64,000 nucleotides of DNA from Cerrena zonata. Its lineage: Eukaryota; Basidiomycota; Agaricomycetes; Polyporales; Cerrenaceae. The notes beneath the pieces are model-generated. The model ran no database searches. It saw only the letters and a program-made list of their open reading frames with translations, and had not been told where the DNA came from. The stretch lies in the NCBI GenBank assembly GCA_038087015.1, contig JASBNA010000003.1:372001-436000 (forward strand), written 5' to 3'. Position 1 is the first letter of the stretch. Each line of letters starts with the position of its first letter. Positions 1 to 12,790 of the stretch are shown piece after piece. Both the position numbers and the translations under genes were made by a program.

Positions 1-94
1 TGGTTGTATGCAGTGGCACTCCTCCTTCACATCATTCTACTGAGATCCCTTGTCCAAATATCACTACTCTTGTTTGTCAACTATCACATACACC

Positions 95-2285
95 ATGGTT
101 TCAGCCTATCTTGTCGATGCTTTGCGCGACCCAACAGGGGAGCTTAAAGAACTGTTCAGCAATACTACTTCGGCGCCGCAGGCTGCAAACTTCCCACTCA
201 CGGTTGCAGCCCACTTTTCACGCGTTTTCGAGCGATCGGACGCGTTCAGACAGGTGAAATTTATTAATGCGTTATCTTTGGTCTAGTACTGAAGCGATTC
301 TGCTCAAGATACCCCCATTAGACGTCGCACATCCTCCAGAATCTTATGCAGATCGTTCACTCGTTCGATTTCGCGCTATGGTCCAGGACACATCCCCTTC
401 ATCTGAAATGTATCTTGCGAAATATAGGGATGGAACGCTAGGAGGATGGGGTATTGAACTAGAGTCTCACCGCGATGAGGCGAGCGACGAAGATATCGAA
501 TATGACAATTTACGGGAATGTACGGTGCTATGGGGCGTGAATGTCCCTGGAGAATCTGCGTGGAGTACAATTGAGCTAGACAGTCCAGGTTCTGGTACGT
601 CTTATCTTACATATTATCGGCTCGACACTAAAGCTACATTTGAATCCCAGCTTCGTCTTCAGCATCGACCCCGCACCAGCCAGCTAGGCCACATAAAGGA
701 CCGATATCCTATAAACCTCATCTTGGCGTAAAGATTAAGGTAAAGTAGTAATACAGCAAGGATCGTTACGGCAACTCGAGGCTTACCTTGTTTTCTGAAG
801 ATATATGAGAACAACACCACTGATCGTTTCAAAACAACCGATGTCGCTACTTTCGTCGGGATCATATCATCTGAACCGTATGTTAGTTTATTATCTGTCA
901 ATAGCATCTCTCTTACAATATTTACCCAGGTTCAGTACTGAGCTCGGAGACCAAATCGAGGTGCCCACACTCCATGTCCTGTTTACAGCACCCGAACAAA
1001 ATAGCAGTATCATACGCCCATACCCAGCTTCAAAGCCTGAAGTCCATCCCTCTGTGAACTCCCAACCTTTTGACACCCTGAAGGTTCGCGAACAATTGAT
1101 CGACTGGATAGCAGAGGAAGCTTTGAACGGTGATCGTGAAGCGGCCGAATGGATTCTTCTGGCGAGTATTGCCCGAGTGTAGGTCGTTTAATCTTTTCAT
1201 TCTCGATTTCAAATTGATTCTTCTTCTTATGCCATAGACAATCTAGGCACCCTCCACTTATTCAACCTTCCCTAACACTGACCCAATTCCCCCCACCACC
1301 AATTCCTTCTGTTACTGGTTCTGAATCGTCAACTGCATCTACAGCTTTACCACCAGCCTACCATCCAACACTGACACATGTTTTATCGGAAATCCTGCCG
1401 TTGACAGAGACACTGCCTCTATCTTTGCCTTACCTTAACACTGTTCCCTTCTCACCAGAAAGCAAAGACGAGGATCTTCATGCAGGTGTCTTGCAGTTAC
1501 CGAAAGGGAGTGTTCTGCTCATCACAGAAGGTGGCATTAGTGAGGGAAAGTTGCAAGAGCGAGGTAAATATTTTCTCTTTTGAGAGCAATTGTCAGCTAA
1601 TACAGGTTTAGGTCTCATGAATGTACACGCCTTGCAGGAGCTGATATCGTCACAAACCTTGGCATACAAATTCCCTTTCAGTCAATTTTCGTTCAGAACC
1701 GATAATAGTTGCATCGTCTTGAGTGAAGGTCGAAAAAGCGCGTTTCTCAAGGTAAATACTAAACTCTTGTCTTACTATGGTTTGCAGAAACTTAAACGGA
1801 TCGTCCCTTGTTTAGACTCACCTGACTGTTCTCTTTGAACCAACGGAGTCGGGTTCAGGAGCTACAAATCTCTACAAACCTGCAGAACGCATCAAAATGC
1901 CCGAGAAGGGCACATTGGACGCTTTCAGGAACCTCGTCGTTGGTGCACAACGTGGTAAAGTGCAGGTTAAGGAGGCAACTTCTGAAGTAAGTGATATGAC
2001 GGATGGTGTCAGCCATTATGGATCCCATGTTAATTTGCTTCCAGTATATTCAACAGGATTTCGTGTCTGAGAGGCAACGGAATAAAGCTATCACATCGGA
2101 TGGCCTGATCCGTAGAATGACGATAGCGAAGTAAGTCTTAATAAGGAGTCGGTATCGTGTCCCTGTTTACTGAATATTCTTTTAGACTCTACGCCCTTTC
2201 CATGCACTTGGAAGAAGTAACGATCGACGTATGGGAACGCGCCAAGGCATTCGATGAAAAACGCATCGCGAGACTTATATCATAA
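95..2285 (+). CDS. MCMBP: MCM-binding protein (MCMBP/ETG1 family)
   Basis: Spliced gene for the MCM complex-binding protein, a nuclear factor that associates with MCM3-7 and is thought to help unload or assemble the replicative helicase. The start at 95 opens MVSAYLVDALRDP. Exon 1 ends after FRQ and a 55-nt intron (about 256-310) joins it to IPPLDVAHPPES, followed by the family hallmark LVRFRAMVQDT and then YLAKYRDG. The segment WGVNVPGESAW matches the conserved 'vpGE..W' patch, and EVPTLHVLF the later beta-strand region. C-terminal exons include LPKGSVLLITEGGISEG and a final helix ending ERAKAFDEKRIARLIS before the stop at 2283-2285. About eight introns interrupt it. It converges on the next gene with about 98 bp between stops. 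The family call rests on recognised motifs; individual 3' exon borders are less certain. Confidence 0.85.
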
Positions 2286-2383
2286 AAGACATCACTCATA
2301 TTCCAATCTATGTATCGATAGATCTCATTGTATCCTACACTGTTACATTTACATCTCCCCATATATTTTTTTCTGTATCACAA

Positions 2384-5226
2384 TCATGGGACCCCCAAGT
2401 TGTGTTTAGATGCCTCCATCCAATCTTGCCCGAGCTCAGCAACGACTTTAGGGAGTAAAGTCTCTACAATCTTGGCATCTTTTCCACTACCCTCGAGGTA
2501 GTATTTCATCTGAAATGGTCTAGTTAGCAGTCAGCCATATTGACAAGGAATTATGTACCGACCTTTGGTTCTGTTCCACTCGTCCGGATCGTCAGGGATA
2601 TCTTGGTTCCTTCCGTGGGATTTTCCGCTCTGAATTGCACCATATGTCCCGAGGAAAGGGGTAGTTTGGGCTTGTAGGATGGTGGATTTGAACTGTCATA
2701 GCCAATCGTCAGGTCCCGAACAGCCGTTACACTGAGTCCAGCGATGGTAGACGGATATGTGGGTTGCGCCTGTGAAGCCTAGTAGAATAGTAAACAACCA
2801 GCTCGGCATCCTGACATGCATCCTGTACCTTTCCGTCATAGTTGCGTAGCCTTGCGAATATACGGTCGATGGTTGGAGGGTCATTACAAATAAAGTAACT
2901 GTTGCTTGTCTATTTCAACATATTGTGTTAGTAAATATTTGGTTCTGCCGCTACTAGGAGACGTACCTTGAAGTAACCATACCTATACAAAACCGTTTAC
3001 TACACATATTTGACAATAGAGAGAGAGAAAACTTACCTTCTGTACAGGTCCTGTAGATGCGAACTTGCTGACTTCCCTTCTGAGTGTAATCGTGCGACGA
3101 GTTCGGCGAACACCATCTGTAATTATCATCGTATACCCGTTAATCAACAAAACCTTATACGATCAATGCGGCTATGCTTACAGTTGCAGCGACACCATCC
3201 TTGTCTCGTATCTCGTCACCAAACATATACCCGATAGCCTCTTCATATCCGCATGGTACTTCGAACCCTTGACGTACGAGGTCGAGGGCAGTATTTCCGA
3301 TGAACTTGAAGCCTACATGTGGGATAGCTTCAGTAACAGAATCGTAAATACGGGGCACTGCTTACCAGTGAGGCATTCAACAAAATGGAAGCCCTCTACG
3401 GTTGCCATTGCTTCAAGCATTTTTGAGCTGACCGTAGAGGCGACCATAGCTAATTTATCTGAAAAAAGGGTCAGATGCAGCATTTCGGAACTTTGGCATT
3501 AAAATAGATCACGCACCCAGAGGTTTCCCCGATGCCTTGTAGCCATCAAGAACCGCACTTGCGAAAAGTACGCCGAGTTGATCTCCGGTAAAGTTAACCC
3601 AAGTTCCATCTTGTCTGCGAAGCAATGTAAAACAACAATCTGAACGTCCCCGATGAGATAAATAAATACCTCCGCTCTGCGGCAGAGAACCTGTCTGAAT
3701 CAGGATCTTGGGCTAGCACGTAATGGGCAGCATTTTGGCTTGCTGTTTCCATCGCCAAATCCTGTAAATTAACCAGCCTGAACGTATCTTCACTATGACC
3801 CATGTTTAAATACTCACCAGAGCACCTATATGAAAAAATGATCGCATTCAGCAGTCATACATCGAGCCCCGGCCACTGTAACTACCTTTCTCCTCTGGGT
3901 TAGGGAATTTCACAGTCGGGAATTCTGGATCTGGTTGCTCTTGTTGTTTGACAGGGGTGAAAGGTGGAAAAGAGAAGCAGTCGAAAGCACGGGTCACGAA
4001 TACATGGCTCACACCGTGCATGGAAGGTATTGACAAACTTCAGAGAACAGGTGGAGTTCGACGCCCTGGGGGATTATCGGTTGTAGCAATACGATAAGAT
4101 ATTGTGTAGGCCCGGGACTGACCTCGTACGGCTAAGCAACGTGAGGGCCTTGAAGTATTCTTCAGTCATCTCTGAGGTACGATTGATACAGAGTGGTGAA
4201 GTTTCAAGGGTGGTCGTGTCCCAAGTTATTGGTTCAAGATTGGCTTGGATCGCATCTGCAATGCCAGTGTCGTGGGGGCCAATAATCTGAACTGCATTCT
4301 CCCAGTAAACCTATTTAAGATGTTGTGAAATAGAAGGAACAATTAAATAATACTCTCGACTTGCCTTATATCCATTATCTTGCTACAGATAAAAGGTCAG
4401 AAAAACAAACACAAAACAGGGTAAAAATGATACCTTAGGATTGTGGCTAGCTATATGTGTTGTTTAGCATTGTAACTGTAAATAAACTACCCAGACATAC
4501 CTGTAATCATTACCCCGCATGCCGCGTGCAATTTATGCACGCTAAAGGGGACACTATATGGTAAAGTACAATAAGTATGGCGATACGCAAGTGACAAACC
4601 TCAGGCAGGTACTCACAGAGGAGTATGAACCAATCTCTTATGCAAATAAACCTTCATACCCTTCGCGATGAACGCAGCCGCAGTGAGCTTTGCCCATTTT
4701 TCGGAGTTGTGTCTGTGATCATGTCCAATGACCACACCGCGAGAAGCAGCATCGGCAACATTCTTCAACACATATGCACAGAGTCCCTAGAGAAAATATG
4801 ATGTTTATTTGATGTATCAAAAAGGGCGGGCAGGGTCGCGGACTTGCGAAGCTTGAATGACGATGAGATCATTCATACGGGCCCATCCCGCTTCCATTCG
4901 TCCACGAAGGCCTAGTGGTTGATGTCAATACTATCTCACCGCGCAATCCGCGCAGAAGATATATACCTGCTGTACCGAACTCGATTCGAGTACTGGTACC
5001 ATTAGCAAATTGGAGGATATATTTCGAAGGCGAAGGTATACCTCATACGTCTCTCCAATTCTGCTGTATTCGCTGCATCGAAAAGAGCTTTGACTTCTTG
5101 GCGAGTGGTCTCGTTCTATGTGACAGGAGGACAAATTCAACCCGAATGTTCGATAGGAAGAGTTGCATCGACAAATACCTTGTCCAATCGTAGCCATTCC
5201 TGAACCGCATTGGTTAGTGACGCCAT
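2384..5226 (-). CDS. PRM15: Phosphopentomutase / phosphoglucomutase (PGM2/PRM15-like)
   Basis: Cytosolic alpha-D-phosphohexomutase of the PGM2/phosphoribomutase branch, interconverting ribose-1-P and ribose-5-P (and glucose phosphates more weakly), linking nucleoside salvage to the pentose-phosphate pathway. The start at 5226 gives MASLTNAVQEWLRLDK, the usual N-terminal 'WL..D' motif. LEFGTAGLRGRM follows, then the active-site serine loop TASHNPKQDNGYK, the metal loop DPDSDRF (about 3700), and the substrate-specificity loop GYEEAIGY with FGDEIRDKDGV (about 3200). The C terminus KYYLEGSGKDAK closes at 2384. The phosphoserine loop is spread over three exons, including a 17-nt exon at 4434-4450 and an 18-nt exon at 4365-4382; the latter is followed by a GC-AG intron. 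All catalytic motifs are present, so the enzyme should be active. PGM1-type phosphoglucomutase is less likely given the loop sequences. Confidence 0.88.
4365..4382 (-). other. 18-nt microexon followed by a GC-AG intron
   Basis: This minus-strand exon encodes QDNGYK, completing the SHNPKQDNGYK loop. The base pair after the exon reads GC, not GT, in the context AAG|GCAAGT, which is the classic strong context for GC donors. The intron ends at the AG before the exon that begins VYWENAVQ. Confidence 0.85.
4434..4450 (-). other. 17-nt microexon carrying the mutase active-site serine loop
   Basis: This minus-strand exon supplies the end of the alanine codon and SHNPK of the phosphohexomutase active-site loop TASHNPK. 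It is flanked by a canonical upstream intron (acceptor ATAG) and a GT donor. Without it the serine that is phosphorylated in this enzyme family would be missing. Confidence 0.85.
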
Positions 5227-5586
5227 GAATGACGATGTTTGAATAGACTCGAAACGAATGCAATGAACGATGTAGTAGAAGATAAACTACAATTGGTGCT
5301 GTTGGCCCAGAACATCTCCCAGAACCTGTTGAAGTCCAATCTATTGCCAATTCCGGCGTTACACTGATAATTGATCTCGCATGTGCTTCTTGGTATGGCA
5401 TGATTTCATAGCGGCATACATTCCTACTCATATTAACTTGAAGGTTCTCAGACAGACCCAGAATGTACAGGACTAAGAACATTACACGCGAAATCGTCTC
5501 GCATGAGTGATACAGTACATGTACATCTAATATTCATCGATCATGGACCGAATATCATTAGCATAAAGAAACGACAGAGCAAAGTA
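5227..5586. other. Intergenic spacer between the mutase and the PHD protein
   Basis: This 360-bp spacer holds the promoter side of the phosphopentomutase gene and the 3' flank of the PHD-finger gene, both on the minus strand. I see no further gene, repeat or clear control site. Confidence 0.6.
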
Positions 5587-8500
5587 TTATGAAAGGGCCA
5601 TTTGCGTATCTGGCAACGGAATCTCAGTAGCAGAAGTCCTAGATGATGATGCACGACGTTCCACCCGGCGAGGACCACTCTTGGGAGGGCGACCAGGACC
5701 ACGGTTATGATTATCGAGGGGATATTTCCTAGGACGACCACGACCGCGTTTGGGAGGTTGAGGGGGAGTAGGGGGAGCGAGGGAAGCAGGAACTGGAGCA
5801 TCATCATGGATGGTATTTGAATGGCTGGCTTGTTGGTTGATGGTATTGAGACGAGGTAATCGGATTTTCAAAGAGGGTGTTGCAGTTGAAGCTTCGGCCT
5901 TGGGAACGGACGGCGTAATGGGATTCGAAGCGACCACAGCGGGAGCAGGAGTTATTGGTTTCTTGTGCAGAGGTGGTCGACCACGTTTTCTGGGCTTGTC
6001 GGCTGGGTCGGAAATCTTTGCACGGGAGCTTGAAGGAACAAATGGCTCTTCCATAAGAGAAAGATAATCGTCATCGTCGTCGTCTAGTTCGCTCAATGTA
6101 CCATTCGTTCTCGAGGATGTACGCACGCCAGTGAGAGGAGCAGGCGTCCGGCGAGGAAAATTACGGGACCTCTGCGGTCTAGCGGATGTTTTACTGCCCG
6201 ATGGTTCGTCAATTGGGGATATTGATGACTGAGGTCCGACTGATGCTGATTCAGAAGTGTCGATTCCGTTGTGCGGAGGAGCCGATAACGAAGCTGGGAA
6301 CGCATCCTTGTGGTCCATCCTAGGACGAAGCTCACGTAAAGCCGGGACGGGAAACGACGATGGCGGATGTGCTGCAGAATCATCGTGTCGATGTGTAGCA
6401 GTGGAGCGTTTTGTCTTTGGCTTGGATTCACGCTGAATGCTTGAAGTGGGTTCATAGGCATATGCTCTTGAAGATGCTATTCTCTCTGCAGCCCGCGTGG
6501 AACTGGCTCTAGGAGGACGCTTCAAAGAAGTTGTCAGCTTGAACATTATTCATCGTTTTGTCATCGTTTAGTGATGACTAAGCGGTTCGACATACCTTAG
6601 AGACACCATTGGTTGCAACGCGGGGTTCCAGTTGGCGAAGAACTTCATTTTCATCGGCTTTACTATCCGATGCCGTCGAGTGGTGGCTATGGAGACTGCA
6701 CAAAAACTGCATAACATATGTATTAGCTAGCGTTCCGAAAGAATTGAGGGGAACTTTACCAAGGCTGCTTGCACCTCTTCCAAGTCGAATAGTCCGAGAG
6801 GTGCCGGTGAGGCCTCAGGTTCGTCAATGTCAGGTAATGAACTAAGTTCTGTGAGTGGAGATGATGATGCACTGTTGGTATAGTCCACTCTGCTGAGGAG
6901 GTTAAAATCGGCAGAAAGAGCCACAGTTGAACAATCACGCACTCTTCCATAGGAACCTCCTTCGCCTTGCCTTTATCCTTTCCTTGAGCCCTATTCCAAA
7001 AGTCCATGGTAATGACTCGTTCAGGGACACGATACCGTCTACCATTGATGAGCACTTCGTCAACAGCAACCTTTGGTTGGAATCATGTGAGAGCTTTCAG
7101 GATGGATAATCTCGATATTGCCATTATTCCATTGTCCTGGCTTCGTAACGTCAATGGGAGCAACTTGTCGAGGGATACGCTTCTTCGGTTTCTGCCAAGC
7201 ATAGTTGAATACTAGTCCCTTGCACAGGTCAACATTTATGTGGGATGAACTCACGAGTATCTGATCAGCATGATTCGGACACATCCACTTCTTGCCCCAA
7301 GGAGGCATATACGCCAAGGGAGGATCCACACAGTCCAAGTGCCAGTTCAGGTGACAATAGTCGCAACTAATCATCATCCGACCACTACTATCTGAGGTAC
7401 TCGGAAGGACGCTCGTCGAACGTCGGGCTCGTTTGGCTGCTGGTGCTGCGGCAGCGACGTCAGGGGGGAGAGCTGATTTACCACAATTGAAACATAGAAC
7501 GGGCTCTCCATTTCGATCTTTCAAACGATATGGTTCGCGGTCTTCTAGTTGACCGTGTCGACTACAATTTGGTTAGTTACGTCTGAGTATTGTCATAGAA
7601 GCATTACTTACTTCAACCGAGGGGGTTTGATTTCGGAGGTATCGACATACGTGCCCTTGGGACCTGTACCAACTGAGGGAAGGTTGAAGATAAGCCGACA
7701 AACCGGCGAGGAACCAAGACCTACCATCTTTGAAAAAGGTTCGAACTTCCTGAGGTAGCTGATACTCAGCGGGAAGGACATTCTGGACTTGAGAAATGAG
7801 GGGAGCCATGAACTTGAGTGAGGAAAGAGGCTTGAGAGGTGGGTTCTGTCATCGGCATTAGTCTTATCGCCATATATTCGTCATCAAGTGCGAACCAACC
7901 TGACGACGTGTACACGCGGGGCAAAACCATCTTGAGTCGCCTTCCGGCAAGTCTGTAGCCTCCATTGGGGGGTTGAGACACCATAAGTGATACGCTCTAG
8001 GACATCCGTCGCAATACACTAGTGATCCCAGTGATCGACAGGCTGAGCAATGGTCTTCGTTTGGCTGTAGGTTGTATTCATGACCATCAGTGACCTCCAG
8101 AGCAAAGTGGCACTTACGAGAGCGGGGCTTGTTTCGTACGAATGAAGCACAACGGGCATAACTTCCTCTTTCACTCTTGCGCCAACATCTCTGTCCTTCT
8201 CCTTCCCTTTATCCTTTCCTGAACGCTTTGCTGATACAGTAGATGTGTTGGCCTCAAGAAGTGGTATTGAGTTTGCGCGTGACATGACGACGTCTTCAGA
8301 ATCAGGAATAGCGGTGAGAGGGTCAGAGTCTGGGATGACCTGGGAAGAAGATGCCACTGATTCAAGAGGGAGAGGCGCTTCAGAAGGTGCCCCAACGGCG
8401 AGATTACGAGCAGAGGCGCGTTGTGCTCGACTGGAGGCAGAGCTATGAGGTGGGAAGGTAGGGGAGGGGGTTACAATAGATCCGACATGAGGCAACCGAA

Positions 8501-8877
8501 CACAAGAGCAAAAGGGATCCAGGGAAAAGAAGGGGAGGAGTCTATCAGTACTGAGAGTAATATAAAAAGAGAGCTACGCACTTCTTGTCCAGTCTCGCTC
8601 GTTTCCTGCGAGGTCCGTCGACCTCGTTGGGAGCAGGAGCTAATGGACTCACCATATGCCCTCCGTACGTGGTGCCCGGATCAGAAACAGGCAAGTACGA
8701 AAAAGCAGGTCCAGATTTTTTATGATCCTTGCGAGCTACTCCCTGTTGGATAGATTGCAGAGAGGGAGGCCCAGGAAGAATTTCCGTGGCCAGAGACGGG
8801 TCGCCTTCCAGGTGCGGCGGTTGCACGACAGGGACAGTTGCCAGCAGACAGGCTGGGACACCCTCCACGGATGCCAT
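5587..8877 (-). CDS. Double PHD-finger, AT-hook chromatin protein (Rco1/PHF12-like)
   Basis: Nuclear protein with two PHD zinc fingers and C-terminal AT-hooks. The start at 8877 gives MASVEGVPACLL, then a basic patch RRKRARLDKK. PHD1 (about 8060-7900) reads HCSACRSLGSLVYCDGC, then PRAYHLWCLNPP and WFCPAC. After the linker LKPLSSLKFMAPLI comes PHD2 (about 7500-7270): CFNCGKS, an insert, CDYCHLNWHLDCVDPPL and MCPNH. Next is INGRRYRVPERVI.MDFWN, which I recognise from fungal PHD proteins. The tail carries three AT-hook cores (KRGRPPL, GRGRPRKYP, GPGRPPKSG) and ends TQMALS. The two-PHD order resembles Rco1/PHF12 of the Rpd3S/Sin3 deacetylase complex, which recognises transcribed chromatin. AT-hooks at the end are not a feature I associate with yeast Rco1. 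Domain calls are firm; membership of Rpd3S is inference. Confidence 0.75.
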
Positions 8878-11085
8878 TCGGACTGTGTGTAATTTAGCTC
8901 AATAGTGAGTTCCTAAGAAATAGTTAGAGGGTAAGAGGGAAAAGAGGATAAACGGAGCGGGCAACGTATGGAGCGTGCGTCAAGATGAGAGACACATCCA
9001 ACCTCGGTAGGTGATGGTTGTGAGCAACAATGCTCGGCTCTCGGTTCACCGTTGTTTCATTCATTTTCTTCCCTCTCTCATTATAACTCATTCCATAGTA
9101 CATCATGTATCTAGATAAGTGCCCTCGAGGAGCTCTCCTTGTTTTACAAATACAGCATCGTAATAAATGGCTTCTCCTTGGTTCTCGCAAAAACTTCTCG
9201 TTGGCCACTCCACAACCTGCCGAAATAATTTTGTTTCTTAGAACACTAGTCCTGAGGAGGACCCTGCAACATAGGCAGTGAAAGAATCATGGTAGCCACA
9301 GCCAACATATCGCTGTGCGCCACTGCAATTAGCCCCCCTGTATGACTGGGAAGAAACCGCCTAATCCCGGGATCGGTAAGACCACGGCGGAGGAAATCCT
9401 AGCACTGACATAGTGAGGGACTTTTCTCGCAGGGTTCGAGGGAAGTGGTGTACATACATACAAAAGTGTCCAGCTGCAGGCTGCGGCAAAGGTTCGCACA
9501 ACAAACTAGACTTTCCGGGAAACTTTGAGATACCTGCCCACAGGCAATGTCAACTTGAGATCTAGAGTATATCCACACTCCATACAATTTCTCTCGTGCG
9601 ACGAAGGCCCTAGGCTGGGGTAGATGAATCACTAGGCCGGCAGGGAGTAATAAACCACACATCTAGACGGTCAGGTATAGCGCGGTAGCAGCAGCAAAGT
9701 AGAGTTCTACTGCAGGGTGAACAAATTGTCTTCATCCTGGATAGAGGCTGTAGCTGAGTCTAGAGTAGAGGTGCAATAATAGCGACATAAGACAAAGCGC
9801 ATCATCTCTAGTGTCGTGAATGAGCCTCATGACAGCCATGTCGTGTAGATCAAGTCATTGGATAGCGATATAACCCAAGGGCAAGTACAGCAGCCACAGC
9901 TAGCACTTCGAGATTCGTAGTCGTGAGCATACGCTCATGTCTTCGACGATAAGCACACACTGTGGGCCTAGCTGTCACAGTGTATAGCACTCAGTAATCA
10001 ATTAGAAACGCGACACAGGCACACCTTCTTATCCAACACCTCTACTATTCGGTTCGGCTATATCCTACATAGGATATTCCTTCTCGTAAACTCGAAATAG
10101 GATTCGAGGATAGGCTCCCTTAAAAAAGGAGCGACTATCACACCCTCCTGACAACCATGAAGGAGACCAATTGCAAGGCTCCTCGATCTTCAACGACCGG
10201 TATCCGCTGCAGAACAATCCTCGGATTCTGGGCATGTGGTACTGTCTTCCAAACGTAACAAGAGGCAAGCCGGCTCAAAAAGCCTGCGAGGGGCAGAAAA
10301 TCGGACGTCTGAGAAGAATCTGAGAGACAAACCTAGAAATGGACTCACCACGTTCATCCAGAAGCACGCATCTCTATAGTTGCTTCATGACACGACCATT
10401 GTGAACCAGACATATCCCCATGATGATGACAGGACACCACAATTGAAGCCCAAATATTCAGCCACAATTACGCCAATATTGCACGTTGGTTATGGGTGAC
10501 TGTTGGGTGACCGAGGCTACATCAAAGAGGAGGGTAAGTGGCGAGATTTCCGTGGGTGCGGTCAGGGTAGCGCTAGAGTGATCCTGTCATGCAGTGGCTG
10601 GCTTCTTCCTGTCAAACCAACGACAATGGACCGGAAATGGACTTTGGTTCTATGAGCAATCTCTTTCGGTGTGACTTCGATTTTTATCGTGAGGTGTTTG
10701 GTATATGCGAGGCACTAATCCTGCGGATTTTGTGAATTCTATTTTTAGACTCCATGCCTCCCGACAATCCAGAGCCGTACTACTTAAAATCGCATATCCC
10801 TCGCCGAATGAGCAGGAACGTGCGATCGCAAAAGTTCCCTATTCGTTGCCATTCATACAACCTGACACTCTCCCGAGCCGTTCTTGGGAATTCTTTGCCT
10901 GTACATGTGGTGTGTTCTACTCAGTTACTGTGATGATCATGATGGTCCTGAGTACTGGCGTCACCAGTCTCGAAAGCTATAAAGCTGATGCCAACGTTGA
11001 ACGTTGAACCTTTCGGTCCTCAGAGGGGTCACATAACTCACTCCAGATCCTCTGAATTTGCCGGCTTGCCGTCGTTACGCTCATA
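8878..11085. other. 2.2-kb gene-free region
   Basis: No spliced or unspliced coding region is convincing here. Short open frames on both strands lack family motifs and connect to nothing. The stretch from 9.3 to 10.6 kb is not obviously repetitive and shows no terminal repeats. The right end is the promoter of the SurE-type gene. A diverged mobile element or an unrecognised non-coding RNA cannot be excluded. Confidence 0.5.
10978..10984 (+). promoter_or_regulatory. Candidate TATA box of the SurE-type gene
   Basis: TATAAAG lies about 102 nt upstream of the start codon at 11086, a suitable distance for a fungal core promoter with a short 5' leader. This rests on sequence and position only. Confidence 0.35.
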
Positions 11086-12658
11086 ATGTCTCTCGCCAAG
11101 TTCGTCGCACTAACTGCAGCCCTCCTCGTGACCTCTGCTTCGGCCCTCAACATCCTCCTCACCAATGACGATAGCTGGGCATCTGCCAACATTCGGTGCT
11201 TACCCATCTCTTGACACGTCTCCCCCTGATGATGTGCTCACCACTTCCCATAGTGCAACTTATTCGGCTCTGAAGGATGACGGCCACGATGTGGTTCTTG
11301 TTGGGTATTCTTATCACTACATACAGTTCGAGTTCAGATTCCTAAACCAATCCCATCTAGGCCTGCAGTTCAACAATCCGGCAAAGGTGGTACCGCTGTC
11401 CTACCCACTGTCAACATCACTGCACCAGGTGGAGAGTTTGGCACTGTTCCCGTTGGTGCTCCCTACTTTGGACATGAGCTGAACGATACCAACATCTGTA
11501 TGTTCTCCTTTGGGATGTGTAGAAAATTTGCTGATATCGAGTAGATTACTTTAATGCCACACCCTCCGAGTCGGTATGTCGAAATATATTAGTCCTGACT
11601 TCGACTTGGTTATTCACAGTCATTTAGGTCCTCTTCGGTCTTGACATCGTCATCCCACAATTCTTCGACAACAGGACCATTGACCTCGTTGTAAGTATTC
11701 CGTTCCCTTGTATTGAGTATTATTTTCACGCGTCTTGATTCAGGTTTCCGGTCCTAATGAAGGAAACAACCTTGGCCCCTTTACTTACACCCTCAGCGGA
11801 ACAATCGGTGCTGCGTATACTGCCGTTGAGCGTGGCGTGAGTCAACATTTTCCAAATGTGTTCAATATAATTTGCTTACACCCGCATAGGTTCCGGCAAT
11901 TGCTTTCTCTGCTGGTAACGGCACCCATCGTTCTTATACCACTAACACTGGCCTTCCTGATGACCCAGCCAACATCGCTGGTCGTGTGAGTTATATATTA
12001 TCGACAGATGTCCTTAATTCTGAAACCCGATTCACTTTCTGAAGCTTTCTGCCAACCTCGTTGCTGCCCTTGCCAGTGGTTTCAACGGGACAGGTCGCCT
12101 TCTCCCTCTTGGCGTGGGCTTGAAGTTTGTGAAGTCCGTTTTCGTGTGATAAATTTGCTTACACTATATTTTAGCGTCAACTTCCCACTATTCACTCCAG
12201 GTGGAAACTGTACTGCTGTAAGAATATTCCAAACTTCATCAGACTTAAGCACAATTTTTTATTTGCTCGTTTCAGCCTCCGTACACCTTTTCTCGTCTGA
12301 CTGGTTCCGCGACCATCGACAAGCTGTTCATTAATAGCACCACAGGTTTCCCCCAATTCGAAGACTTGTAAGTTATCAAGTCCGGTAACATCTGACTTGA
12401 CAACTCACTAACGGAAACTTCAGTGTCGCCCCTGGGCTGAACACCGTTAATAACGGAGTTGCATTCCTCCCCGGTAAGACAGTCCTAGTATTCGTTTATG
12501 CCTCGTTTCTAATTTAATCTCTTTCAGGCGAAACTGATGTTGTGCAGGGGTGCGCGTCATCCATAAGCGTGTTCTCAGTGGACTACGATGCTCCGTCACC
12601 AGTTGCCGAGCCGGTCCAAGTACAACTCTCGGCGATCATCGGAAAGGCCAAGCTCTGA
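11086..12658 (+). CDS. Secreted SurE-type 5'/3'-nucleotidase / acid phosphatase
   Basis: Secreted member of the SurE phosphatase family, which removes phosphate from nucleotides using a divalent metal. The start at 11086 opens with a clear signal peptide, MSLAKFVALTAALLVTSASA, followed at once by the SurE N-terminal motif LNILLTNDD (metal-binding aspartates). Splicing restores NIRATYSALKDDGHDV, then GPAVQQSGKGG (the conserved Ser-Gly phosphate loop), and later DLVVSGPNEGNNLG, the third metal/substrate motif. The middle continues YTAVERG, AIAFSAGNG, LLPLGVGLNVNFP and TPGGNC. The C terminus is VQLSAIIGKAKL, stop 12656-12658. About nine introns. Unlike bacterial SurE it is exported and carries likely N-glycosylation sites (for example NGT and NDT), so a role in extracellular phosphate scavenging is inferred. 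Confidence 0.87.
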
Positions 12659-12790
12659 ACTTATCCTCATGTCCAAAAAATTTTGATGACTCAGTAAGTT
12701 GTACTACAGTGCACCTAACACGATTCCCGTTGCGCACGATATAATGTGTCAAAAAGTCATGTATTCCAACTAAACCCAGACTTATTGCTA

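Noticed and set aside
10705..11007. 100-codon plus-strand frame before the SurE-type gene
   Set aside because: Composition is not protein-like, no conserved motif, and it covers the likely core promoter.
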